A stretch of DNA of 5,431 bases from Chloroflexota bacterium (GCA_023392645.1 JAEVYR010000005.1:1-5431), one strand, 5' to 3'. Shown: positions 1-5,431, counted from the stretch's first letter. The notes: generated from the sequence alone by a model not told the origin. Numbers and translations are program-made.

Positions 1-99
1 TGCCTGAACCGGGGCACTGCTGTGCGAATGGGATTGCGAGACGGGCGGATTGCCTCCACGATGGCGATGTCGTGTCGCTCTCCCGAGGAGTTCTCATGA
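1..99 (+). CDS. Possible C-terminal tail of an upstream gene (5' truncated by window)
   Basis: One frame is open from the first base to a TGA at 97-99, giving 32 residues that begin CLNRGTAVRMGLRDGRIAS and end SPEEFS. Its stop overlaps the ATG at 96 as ATGA, the usual arrangement of translationally coupled genes, which is the main reason to think it is real. I do not recognise the family, since too little is present. A second frame is also open across this stretch, and 32 open codons in GC-rich DNA is weak evidence, so it may be chance. If real, it would be the preceding member of the same operon as the oxidoreductase that follows. Confidence 0.4.
   Translation, partial: CLNRGTAVRMGLRDGRIASTMAMSCRSPEEFS
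85..90 (+). promoter_or_regulatory. Ribosome binding site deciding the oxidoreductase start
   Basis: GAGGAG lies 5 nt before the ATG at 96. It favours that ATG over the in-frame GTG at 72, which would add eight residues (MSLSRGVL) ahead of the Rossmann-fold strand. Confidence 0.7.
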
Positions 100-992
100 T
101 CCGCATCGGTCTCGTTGGATCCGCCAGCTATCACGCCGAGATTTTCGCCCGCCTGTTGAATATCGATCAGCTCGCCGGAGACCAGGCACGGATCACCGCG
201 ATCTGGAGCTCGGCGTACCCCGACCGCACGGCGGACGTTGCTCGAATCGGCCGGATTCCGGAGATGGCCAGTTCCCTGCATCACCTGGCTGATCAGGTCG
301 ACGCGGCGATCATCGTCGACCGCGATGGCGATATTCACGCCGAGCACGCCCTCCCGTTCCTGCTGGATGGGAAGCCGGTGTTGGTGGACAAGCCATTCGC
401 CATCGACCTGGCCGATTGCCGCCGCATGATCACCGCCGCCGGCCGTTCGGGCGCCGCCCTCACCTCGTTTTCGGCGCTCAGTGTGGCGCCCGATACCGAG
501 GCGCTGAAGGCGGCGAGCCTGGGGCCGATCCGCCTCGTGCAGTTCGCGGGTCCCTGCGATTTCGACAGCGCGCACGGAGGGCCGTTCTACTACGCGACCC
601 ACCTCATCGAGCTTTCGCTGTCGCTGCTGGGCGAGAGGGTGGTCGCGTTGCGGGCGGTGCGAGCCGGTGACACCGTCTCGGTCGATGTCGCCTGGGAGGG
701 CGATGTCATCGGCACGCTCGGCTATTTCAAGGACGCCGCCTCCGAGTTTCGGGCGAGCCTGTTCGGCACCGAGATGTCGGTCAGTCAGGAGGTTCGCGTC
801 GGCGACGACGCCTACGCCGCGGTGATGCGCACCGCGGTCGAGATGTTCGCGAGTGGCAAGAGTCCGCTCGGCGACTCGCATCTGTTGCTGCCCATCGTGA
901 TGGTGCATGCGATTCTGCGGTCGCTCGACCACGGCGGGGAGTGGGTCGATGTCGCCGCCATGCTCAACCGGGAGATCGAGGCGCTTCGGTAA
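96..992 (+). CDS. Gfo/Idh/MocA-family NAD(P)-dependent oxidoreductase
   Basis: A 298-residue cytosolic protein with the two-domain layout of the Gfo/Idh/MocA dehydrogenases, which usually oxidise or reduce a hydroxyl of a sugar, inositol or related polyol using NAD(P). The N-terminus MIRIGLVGSASYHAEIF is the Rossmann strand and glycine loop (G5, G8, H13). VDKPF at 97-101 matches the family's EKP motif with Asp for Glu, and K99 is the expected catalytic lysine. GGPFYYATHLIEL (161-173) corresponds to the segment carrying the active-site histidine (H169). The C-terminal half is the alpha/beta substrate domain. Length is slightly short of the usual 320-390. The start is chosen from GAGGAG 5 nt upstream and the ATGA overlap with the preceding frame. 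The substrate cannot be read from the sequence, and the neighbouring HAD protein gives only a weak hint of sugar or sugar-phosphate metabolism. Confidence 0.85.
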   Translation: MIRIGLVGSASYHAEIFARLLNIDQLAGDQARITAIWSSAYPDRTADVARIGRIPEMASSLHHLADQVDAAIIVDRDGDIHAEHALPFLLDGKPVLVDKPFAIDLADCRRMITAAGRSGAALTSFSALSVAPDTEALKAASLGPIRLVQFAGPCDFDSAHGGPFYYATHLIELSLSLLGERVVALRAVRAGDTVSVDVAWEGDVIGTLGYFKDAASEFRASLFGTEMSVSQEVRVGDDAYAAVMRTAVEMFASGKSPLGDSHLLLPIVMVHAILRSLDHGGEWVDVAAMLNREIEALR

Positions 993-1061
993 CGCGGCCC
1001 CCCACCATACTGTCCCTGCTGGCCCCACGGTGCCGGACTGCGCGGTGCGGTAGCATTGCCT

Positions 1062-1084
1062 CGGCGGACGGCGACCGACCGCCG
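1062..1084. repeat. Imperfect hairpin upstream of the HAD gene
   Basis: CGGCGG at 1062-1067 pairs with CCGCCG at 1079-1084. After one A/A mismatch, CGG (1069-1071) pairs with CCG (1075-1077) around a CGA loop. The stem lies in the 124-bp gap between the oxidoreductase and the HAD gene, ending 32 nt before the HAD start. No T-tract follows, so it is not a typical intrinsic terminator. It could be an mRNA leader structure, or chance in GC-rich DNA. I see no convincing promoter elsewhere in the gap. Confidence 0.4.
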
Positions 1085-1116
1085 CCGCTGTGCCGCTCCG
1101 TGCCTGGTTTGGGGAC

Positions 1117-1749
1117 ATGACCCGCATTTCCACCGTCGTTTTCGACCTCGGCGAGACGCTCGTCGAAGAGACCCGCCAGTGGCAGATCGCCGCCGAGGCA
1201 GCCGGCGTCCCATACTTCACGCTGGCGGCGATACTCGGCTCGGTGATCGAGCGCGGGCTTGACCACCCGGAGCTTTGGAACGAGCTCGGGGTGAATCGGG
1301 TGACGGCTGTCGATCACGGCTACGTCGTCACACCGGATCTGTTCTATCCGGATGCGTTGCCAACGCTGCGATCGCTGAAGGCGGAGGGTTTTCGAATCGG
1401 CGTGGTCGCCAACCAGCCGGCCGGCGTCGTCGAGCAGCTCGAAGCGCTCGGCCTGCCGCTGGATATCATCGCGTCGTCCGCCAGCACCGGCATCGCCAAA
1501 CCCGACCCGCGATTCTTCGCGTATATCGTGGAGCAGTGTGGGGAGCCGGTCGAAGCAATCGCCTATGTCGGTGACCGGCTCGACAACGATGTGCTGCCGG
1601 CGCAGTCGATTGGCATGCGGGCGATCTTCATTCGACGTGGCCCGTGGCGGTACATACAGTCCCGCACAATCGGCGCTGACCGGGCTGACCATCGCATCGA
1701 TTCCCTCGACGAGCTGCTGCCGCTGCTGAAGCGCATCAATCGAGAATGA
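1117..1749 (+). CDS. HAD-superfamily hydrolase-like protein with non-canonical motifs I and II
   Basis: 210 residues with the HAD fold signatures in order. Motif I is VVFDLGETL (D10 nucleophile). A helical cap lies at about 17-75. Motif II is IGVVANQP (94-101), motif III TGIAKPDPRFF (K128) and motif IV YVGDRLDND (D153, D158). HAD enzymes usually cleave phosphate esters or C-halogen bonds through an aspartyl intermediate. Two things are odd: the second Asp of motif I, the general acid/base in phosphatases, is G12, and the Ser/Thr of motif II is A98. Phosphatase activity is therefore uncertain, although the nucleophile, lysine and Mg-binding acids remain. The ATG at 1117 is chosen because MTRISTVVFDLGET begins right at the first strand; an in-frame GTG at 1090 would add nine residues. 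The binding site is poor (GGGGA almost touching the ATG). DedA follows after 28 bp, probably on the same transcript. Confidence 0.85.
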   Translation: MTRISTVVFDLGETLVEETRQWQIAAEAAGVPYFTLAAILGSVIERGLDHPELWNELGVNRVTAVDHGYVVTPDLFYPDALPTLRSLKAEGFRIGVVANQPAGVVEQLEALGLPLDIIASSASTGIAKPDPRFFAYIVEQCGEPVEAIAYVGDRLDNDVLPAQSIGMRAIFIRRGPWRYIQSRTIGADRADHRIDSLDELLPLLKRINRE

Positions 1750-1777
1750 TTTCACCCGACAGGAGTTTCGCTGACCG

Positions 1778-2437
1778 ATGAGTGACCTTATCCCCGGTTT
1801 GTCCGGCATCGCCTCGTGGGTGACCGACGTTGTCGAATCGCTCGGCTACGTCGGCCTGTTCCTGATGATCGCCCTCGAGAACGTCTTCCCACCCATCCCG
1901 TCCGAGGTGGTGTTGCCGCTGGCCGGATTCCTCACCGGCCAGGGACGGATGTGGTTCCCCGGCGCGGTGGTCGCGGCGACGCTAGGCTCGCTCGCCGGCG
2001 CGCTGATCCTGTACTACGCCGGCTACTACTTCGGCGAGAAGCGCGTCCGCTGGGTGGTGCGGAAGTACGGCAAGTGGGCGATGCTGAGCGAGGCCGATAT
2101 CGACAAGGCGGACGACTGGTTCGACAAGCACGACCGCGAGGCGGTGCTGGTCGGACGCCTCTTCCCGGTGGTCCGCAGCCTGATCTCCATCCCCGCCGGT
2201 ATCCGGCACATGCCGCTCGGCAAGTTCCTGATCTACACCGCCATCGGCAGCGCAGTCTGGAACACGACGCTGATCGGAATCGGCTGGATTCTCGGCGACA
2301 ACTGGGAGGAGGTCGAGCAGTACGTCGGTTACCTCCAGTACCTCGTCATCCTCGGCGTGATCGTGGCGGTCATCGGCTTCATCTACCTGAAGCTGAAGCG
2401 GCGCAATCGCGGGGATGTCGCGACCGACCCGCGCTGA
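1778..2437 (+). CDS. DedA-family (SNARE-associated/VTT domain) integral membrane protein
   Basis: 219 residues of the DedA family, inner-membrane proteins tied to membrane homeostasis; some members act as flippases of undecaprenyl phosphate or phosphatidylethanolamine. Family hallmarks are visible: ENVFPPIPSE (34-43) after a first hydrophobic segment, then a long hydrophobic stretch around 58-86 ending in YYAGYYFGEK. The signature GRLFPVVRSLISIPAG (126-141), with the conserved Arg residues and PAG, is followed by the amphipathic LGKF, a hydrophobic span at 150-173 ending WILG, and a last span at about 186-204. The tail KLKRRNR is basic, which suggests a cytoplasmic C-terminus. An in-frame TGA at 1772-1774 rules out any earlier start. 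The nearest binding site, AGGAG at 1761-1765, is 12 nt from the ATG, which is longer than usual. The exact substrate lipid is not readable. Confidence 0.93.
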   Translation: MSDLIPGLSGIASWVTDVVESLGYVGLFLMIALENVFPPIPSEVVLPLAGFLTGQGRMWFPGAVVAATLGSLAGALILYYAGYYFGEKRVRWVVRKYGKWAMLSEADIDKADDWFDKHDREAVLVGRLFPVVRSLISIPAGIRHMPLGKFLIYTAIGSAVWNTTLIGIGWILGDNWEEVEQYVGYLQYLVILGVIVAVIGFIYLKLKRRNRGDVATDPR

Positions 2438-2460
2438 CGCACCGTCGGAGCAACACGGTT

Positions 2461-2489
2461 GAAGGGGCCGGCATTGAGCCGGTCCCTTT
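2461..2489 (+). terminator. Hairpin terminator after dedA, between convergent genes
   Basis: A near-perfect stem: bases 2461-2472 pair with 2478-2489 around the loop ATTGA. The core GGGGCCGGC pairs with GCCGGTCCC through one G-T wobble, flanked by A-T pairs. On the plus strand the stem runs into TTT (2487-2489) and then GGCG, so the T-tract is short. It lies 24 bp after the dedA stop and 63 bp beyond the larB stop, so it may also stop leftward transcription; the T-run on that side is weaker still. Confidence 0.65.
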
Positions 2490-2510
2490 GGCGTTCGCGG
2501 GTCTGCCGTG

Positions 2511-2557
2511 GTAGTGCCGCCCCTGTGGCGGCCGTTCGTCGGGAGCTTGCGCTACGA
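2511..2557 (-). repeat. Palindromic dispersed repeat, copy A (3' end of larB)
   Basis: Outer arms GTAGT (2511-2515) and GCTAC (2551-2555) pair with one T-G wobble. Directly inside the left arm is a hairpin, GCCGCC (2516-2521) with GGCGGC (2527-2532), loop CCTGT. The left 22 bases match 3358-3379 at 19 positions, and the right end TGCGCTACGA is identical in both copies. The right arm overlaps the larB stop: read on the minus strand, TCGTAG is the last Ser codon and TAG. There is no T-tract, so it is not a classical terminator. Confidence 0.75.
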
Positions 2558-3310
2558 CGCTCGGCGGGCTGCGGCCATGCGGTTGGCGATGAGGCCGGCG
2601 GTCGATCCTGCCCCGATGCCGTTGTCGATGTTGACGACGGTGATGCCCGGCGCGCAGCTCTGGAGCATGCTCATCAGTGCCGCCTCCCCCGCCCCGCCGT
2701 GCCCGTAGCCGACGCTGACCGGCAGGCCGATGACCGGCACTTCGACGAGCCCGGCGACGCCCGACGGCAGCGCGCCGTCCATCCCCGCCGCGACGACGAT
2801 GGAGTCGACATCATGCGCGACGCTCTCGCGCAACGGCTGCACGAGCCGATGGAGGCCGGCGACGCCGACGTCGGTCGCCCGGGTGACCTCGACGCCCATC
2901 TCCTGGGCCATCAACGCTGCCTCATCGGCGACGGGACGATCCGAGCTCCCGGCCGCGATCACGGCGATGCGGCCACCCGTCGGCACGACATCGCAGCCGG
3001 GCCGGTGGACGACGGCGGCGCGGGCGATATTGTGCCGCTCGACCTCGAACCCATCCTCGACGAAGGCGGCGAGAAGATCCCACTGGTCGTCGCGGAGGCG
3101 AGAAACGAGGACGCGCCCGTTGGCGTCGAGCAATCGGGCGATGGACGCGGCGAGATCGTCCGGGCGCTTGTGGGCGGCGAGGACAACTTCGGGAATGCCG
3201 GTTCGGCGAGCGCGGTCGCTGTCGACGCGGACCACCGGGCCGTCGGCGGGGTCGGCGCCGTCGGTGTCGTTGCGAAGCGCCTCGGCGACGTCGATGAACG
3301 GGTCCCTCAC
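2552..3310 (-). CDS. larB: LarB-like pyridinium-3,5-bisthiocarboxylate nucleotide pathway carboxylase (PurE-like domain)
   Basis: 252 residues. LarB carboxylates and hydrolyses nicotinic acid adenine dinucleotide to pyridinium-3,5-biscarboxylic acid mononucleotide, the first step toward the nickel-pincer cofactor of lactate racemase and related enzymes. The C-terminal half is the PurE-like fold: AAGSSDRPVADEAAL (119-133), DVGVAGLHRL (147-156), AAGMDGALPSGVAGL (174-188), PVSVGYG (197-203), SMLQSCAPG (214-222) and VVNIDNGIGAG (225-235). C219 probably matches the cysteine reported to attack the pyridinium ring (inference). The segment before VDSDRARRTGIPEVV is about 28 residues, shorter than in typical LarB. 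The GTG at 3310 is chosen because GGGAGG lies 8 nt upstream; an ATG at 3331 would add seven residues but has only a poor site. No larC or larE lies in the window. The stop codon comes from a dispersed repeat. Confidence 0.88.
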   Translation of the reverse strand: MRDPFIDVAEALRNDTDGADPADGPVVRVDSDRARRTGIPEVVLAAHKRPDDLAASIARLLDANGRVLVSRLRDDQWDLLAAFVEDGFEVERHNIARAAVVHRPGCDVVPTGGRIAVIAAGSSDRPVADEAALMAQEMGVEVTRATDVGVAGLHRLVQPLRESVAHDVDSIVVAAGMDGALPSGVAGLVEVPVIGLPVSVGYGHGGAGEAALMSMLQSCAPGITVVNIDNGIGAGSTAGLIANRMAAARRAS

Positions 3311-3318
3311 GCGTGATG

Positions 3319-3324
3319 CCTCCC
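3319..3324 (-). promoter_or_regulatory. Ribosome binding site deciding the larB start
   Basis: On the minus strand this reads GGGAGG, with 8 nt to the GTG at 3310-3308. It sits inside the reading frame that would start at the ATG at 3331, and that ATG has only a weak AGCAGG-like stretch before it. Confidence 0.6.
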
Positions 3325-3357
3325 GGAGCATGCCGGCCTGCTCGCGGCCGATGTCGT

Positions 3358-3413
3358 GTAGCGCCGGCCCTGTGCCGGCCGTGCGTCTGGGTCGCTGTAG
3401 AGGTGCGCTACGA
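3358..3413 (-). repeat. Palindromic dispersed repeat, copy B (3' end of tlyA)
   Basis: Outer arms GTAGC (3358-3362) and GCTAC (3407-3411) pair perfectly. Inside is the hairpin GCCGGC (3363-3368) with GCCGGC (3374-3379), loop CCTGT. The middle carries CGTNCGTC and GGG in common with copy A, then about nine extra bases. It fills over half of the gap between tlyA and larB. Its right arm contains the tlyA stop codon, in the same register as copy A has with larB. Confidence 0.75.
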
Positions 3414-4217
3414 GTGGTCTCCCGCCCCGATCTCCGCCAGTGCCTGGTCGATCATCGCGCCGGTGTCGTGCGTGTCAAGGGGCTCGTCCGACCGTCGGAA
3501 GGCGCCCAGGAACTCGTGATTGCCGGCGGGACCCGTCAGCGGCGAGGCGGTGAGGCCGTCACAGCGGAACCCGGCTTCGGCGGCGTCGCCGAGCACCTTC
3601 TCCAGCACCTTGCGGTGGATCTTCGGGTCGCGGACGACCCCACCCTTGCCGACCTCCCGCTTGCCGGCCTCGAATTGCGGCTTGATCAACGGCGCCACAA
3701 CGCCATCCGGGGCGAGGATGCGGTCGACCGCGGGAAAGATGAGGGCCAGCGAGATGAACGACACGTCGATGACCACGACGTCGACCGGATCCGGCAGTGC
3801 TTCGAGATAGCGGGCGTTGGTGCGCTCCATCACGACCACGCGCGGGTCGTCGCGCAGGCGCAGGTCGAGCTGGCCGTAGCCAACGTCGATCGCGTACACC
3901 TTCGCCGCGCCGCGCTGGAGCACGGCGTCGGTGAAACCACCCGTGCAGGCGCCGAGGTCGGCGACAACCTTGCCGGAGACGTCGATATCGAAGCGGTCGA
4001 GGGCGTGGTCGATCTTCTCGCCGCCTCGGCCGACGAAGCGGGGCTTCTGCTTCAGCGAGACGACCTGGCTGGCGGAGATGCCGGCACCGGCGCGGCTGAC
4101 GGGCGCGTCGTCGACGAGGACGTCACCAGCGAGGATGAGCGCCTTCGCCTTCGAGCGGTTCTCGACCAAGCCGCGCTCGACCATGGCGAGGTCGAGCCGC
4201 ATTTGGCCCTTGCTCAT
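3408..4217 (-). CDS. tlyA: TlyA-family 16S/23S rRNA 2'-O-methyltransferase (S4 + FtsJ domains)
   Basis: 269 residues, the normal family length. TlyA methylates ribose 2'-OH of cytidines in 16S and/or 23S rRNA using SAM; in mycobacteria its loss gives capreomycin resistance. Older annotation as haemolysin is common. An S4 RNA-binding domain occupies about 6-65 (RLDLAMVERGLVENRSKAKAL, then AGDVLVDD), followed by the linker FVGRGGEKI. The FtsJ/RrmJ-type domain has SAM motif DLGACTGGFTD (87-97), IDVGYGQL (110-117), ERTNAR (131-136), IDVSFISL (150-157), LIKPQFEAG (177-185), GGVVRD (192-197) and GNHEF (232-236). The catalytic K-D-K-E set is readable as K68, D151, K179 and E235. The start ATG overlaps the ruvC stop as ATGA, with GGGAG (minus strand, 4224-4228) 6 nt upstream, so translation is probably coupled to ruvC. 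The last codon and stop lie in a dispersed repeat. Confidence 0.95.
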   Translation of the reverse strand: MSKGQMRLDLAMVERGLVENRSKAKALILAGDVLVDDAPVSRAGAGISASQVVSLKQKPRFVGRGGEKIDHALDRFDIDVSGKVVADLGACTGGFTDAVLQRGAAKVYAIDVGYGQLDLRLRDDPRVVVMERTNARYLEALPDPVDVVVIDVSFISLALIFPAVDRILAPDGVVAPLIKPQFEAGKREVGKGGVVRDPKIHRKVLEKVLGDAAEAGFRCDGLTASPLTGPAGNHEFLGAFRRSDEPLDTHDTGAMIDQALAEIGAGDHS

Positions 4218-4726
4218 GAGAGGCTCCCGCCGACGCGGGCGGTGAACTGCCGCATCTGCGCGTGGCAGAGCGCGATCGCGAGCGCATCGGCCGCATCGTC
4301 GGGCTGGGGCACGGCGTCGAGGCCGAGCATGATGCGGACCATCTCCTGCATCTGCCGCTTGTCGGCCTTGCCGTAGCCGACGATGGCGCTCTTGACTTCG
4401 GAGGGGCTGTATTCGGCCACCGGCACGCCCTGCTGGGCGGCGGCGAGCAGCACCACGCCGCGCGCCTGCCCGACCGCGATCGCCGTGGTGACATTGCGGG
4501 CGAAAAAGAGTTGCTCGACGGCGACGTCGTCGGGATCGTGCTCGGCGATCAGGCGCGTGACGGCGTCGTAGAGCGTGACGAGACGGTCGGGCATCTCCCG
4601 ATCCTTGGCCGTCTCGAAGATGCCGTAGTCGATGAGGCGCGCGTCGCCATCACCCGCGATCACGCCGTACCCGAGAATGGCGGTGCCGGGGTCGATGCCG
4701 ATAGTGATACGTTCGGATTCGGGCAT
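4214..4726 (-). CDS. ruvC: RuvC, crossover junction endodeoxyribonuclease
   Basis: 170 residues, typical length. RuvC is the dimeric Mg-dependent resolvase that nicks Holliday junctions symmetrically during recombinational repair, working with the RuvAB branch-migration motor. The RNase H-like fold is evident: IGIDPGTAILGYGV (9-22, D12 catalytic), VAVEQLFFARNVTTAIAVGQARGV (68-91, E71 catalytic), EYSPSEVKSAIVGYGKADKRQM (105-126), and PQPDDAADALAIALCHA (140-156), with D144 and D147 matching the last acidic residues of the E. coli enzyme. All four acids are present. The start is 6 bp after the yebC stop with only a weak TAGG in front, which suggests re-initiation after yebC. ruvA and ruvB are not in the window. 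Confidence 0.97.
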   Translation of the reverse strand: MPESERITIGIDPGTAILGYGVIAGDGDARLIDYGIFETAKDREMPDRLVTLYDAVTRLIAEHDPDDVAVEQLFFARNVTTAIAVGQARGVVLLAAAQQGVPVAEYSPSEVKSAIVGYGKADKRQMQEMVRIMLGLDAVPQPDDAADALAIALCHAQMRQFTARVGGSLS

Positions 4727-4732
4727 GTGGGC

Positions 4733-5431
4733 CTAGCTGACGGCGGCCATCACCTCGTCGGTGATGTCGAGGTTGCTGTAGACGGTTTGGACGTCATCGA
4801 GATCCTCCAGCTTCTCCAGCAGGCGGATCGCCTTGACGGCGTCGTCGGTGTCGGGCGACATCAGCGTCTTCGGCTTCATCGTCAGCTCCGCGTTGTCGAT
4901 CTCGTAACCGGCGCCGGACAGCTCCTCCTGCACGCGGTGGAGCTCGTGCGGGTCGGTGTAGACCTCGACGGTGCCGTCTTCGGCGGCGACATCGGTGGCG
5001 CCCGCGTCGATGGCGACGAGCGAGATCTCGTCGGGATCGGCGTCGCCGGTGGTGACCGCGATGGTGCCGACCTGGTCGAACATCCAGCTAACGCTGCCGT
5101 TCTCGCCGAGTGTGCCGTTGGCGCGGGTCAGCGCGGCGCGAATCTCCGCAACCGTGCGGTTGCGGTTGTCGGTCATGGCGAGAATCATCAGGGCCACGCC
5201 GGCGGGGCCATAGCCCTCGTACCAGCCCGCGGCGAAATTGGCGCCATCGGCGCCGCCCGCGGCGCGCTGGATCGCCCGGTCGATGTTGTCCTTGGGCATG
5301 TTCTCGGCGCGCGCCTTCTGGATGGCGAGCCGGAGGCGGACATTCGCGTCGGGGTCAGGCAAGCCGCTGCGCGCCGCGACGGTGATTTCGCGGGCGAGCT
5401 TGGTGAAGAGCTGGCCGCGTTTGGCGTCGGC
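4733..5431 (-). CDS. yebC: YebC/PmpR (TACO1) family protein, 5' end cut by window edge
   Basis: The frame stays open to the last base of the window: it enters as ADAKRGQLFTKLAREITVAA and continues GLPDPDANVRLRLAIQKARAENMPKDNIDRAIQRAAG, a clear YebC N-domain. 232 residues are visible; about 15-18 at the N-terminus (usually MAGHSKW...) lie beyond 5431. Further family marks are YEGYGPAGVALMI, TDNRNRTVAEIRAAL, GSVSWMFDQVG and, near the end, LLEKLEDLDDVQTVYSNLDI. The family has been described as a transcriptional regulator (PmpR) and, more recently, as a ribosome-associated factor that helps translation of difficult motifs such as polyproline; its mitochondrial relative TACO1 aids COX1 translation. 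An apparent TTG start at 5362 is internal and not the true start. It sits directly upstream of ruvC, a common pairing. Confidence 0.96.
   Translation of the reverse strand, partial: ADAKRGQLFTKLAREITVAARSGLPDPDANVRLRLAIQKARAENMPKDNIDRAIQRAAGGADGANFAAGWYEGYGPAGVALMILAMTDNRNRTVAEIRAALTRANGTLGENGSVSWMFDQVGTIAVTTGDADPDEISLVAIDAGATDVAAEDGTVEVYTDPHELHRVQEELSGAGYEIDNAELTMKPKTLMSPDTDDAVKAIRLLEKLEDLDDVQTVYSNLDITDEVMAAVS

Noticed and set aside
1051..1056. TAGCAT as a possible -10 promoter element before the HAD gene
   Set aside because: No acceptable -35 hexamer at 16-18 bp upstream, and a single hexamer match is not enough evidence.
964..1809. Minus-strand open frame of 281 codons opposite the HAD gene
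   Set aside because: The sense strand encodes all four HAD motifs; this antisense frame shows no recognisable domain and overlaps three genes or spacers.
2461..2489. Considered as a third copy of the palindromic repeat
   Set aside because: It lacks the GTAG/CTAC arms and the CCTGT loop, and its stem sequence is unrelated. It fits a convergent-gene terminator better.
1816..2514. Plus-strand frame of 232 codons overlapping dedA
   Set aside because: Out-of-frame shadow of dedA, extremely Arg-rich, whereas the dedA frame has clear membrane segments and the family signature.
2459..3316. Plus-strand open frame of 285 codons opposite larB
   Set aside because: Antisense shadow of larB. It begins inside the terminator hairpin, has no family motifs, and is rich in D/A/R/G repeats from mirrored codons.
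2730..4376. Long plus-strand open frame of 548 codons opposite larB and tlyA
   Set aside because: It runs antisense across two clearly recognisable genes and their spacer. Its translation is low-complexity Arg/Ser/Thr/Ala text with no domain, as expected from GC-rich antisense.
5360..5362. TTG at 5362 as the yebC start
   Set aside because: The frame continues upstream with conserved YebC N-terminal residues (KRGQLFTKLAREITVAA) to the window edge, so this codon is an internal Leu.

Overview
GC-rich bacterial chromosome made of ordinary housekeeping and metabolic genes in a convergent layout. High GC, Shine-Dalgarno-led genes and the block yebC-ruvC-tlyA followed by a LarB-like gene would suit a Chloroflexota (Thermomicrobia-like) genome. 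That assignment is inference from the protein style and has not been searched.

Left half, plus strand: the possible tail of a gene entering from the left (1-99) overlaps by ATGA a Gfo/Idh/MocA-family oxidoreductase (96-992). A 124-bp gap holding a strong imperfect hairpin follows, then a HAD-superfamily protein (1117-1749) with unusual motif I and II residues. 28 bp further on is a DedA-family membrane protein (1778-2437). A G+C-rich hairpin at 2461-2489 probably terminates this rightward transcription.

Right half, minus strand, reading right to left: yebC (cut by the window edge at 5431), ruvC, tlyA and larB. yebC and ruvC are 6 bp apart and ruvC and tlyA overlap by ATGA, so these three are probably one transcript; larB follows tlyA after a gap of about 97 bp. 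The products are a translation/regulatory factor of the YebC family, the Holliday-junction resolvase, a 2'-O-rRNA methyltransferase and a nickel-pincer-cofactor synthase homologue. No single pathway links them.

The most interesting signal is not a gene. Two related palindromic elements lie immediately downstream of larB (2511-2557) and of tlyA (3358-3413), in the same orientation. Their left halves match at 19 of 22 positions, and all three differences keep the base pairing (one full C-G to G-C swap, one U-G to C-G change). In both, the outer arm supplies the TCG TAG (Ser-stop) that ends the minus-strand gene. They look like a small dispersed repeat family whose arm has become the 3' end of two unrelated coding sequences. 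I saw no defence system, CRISPR array, tRNA, rRNA or transposase.
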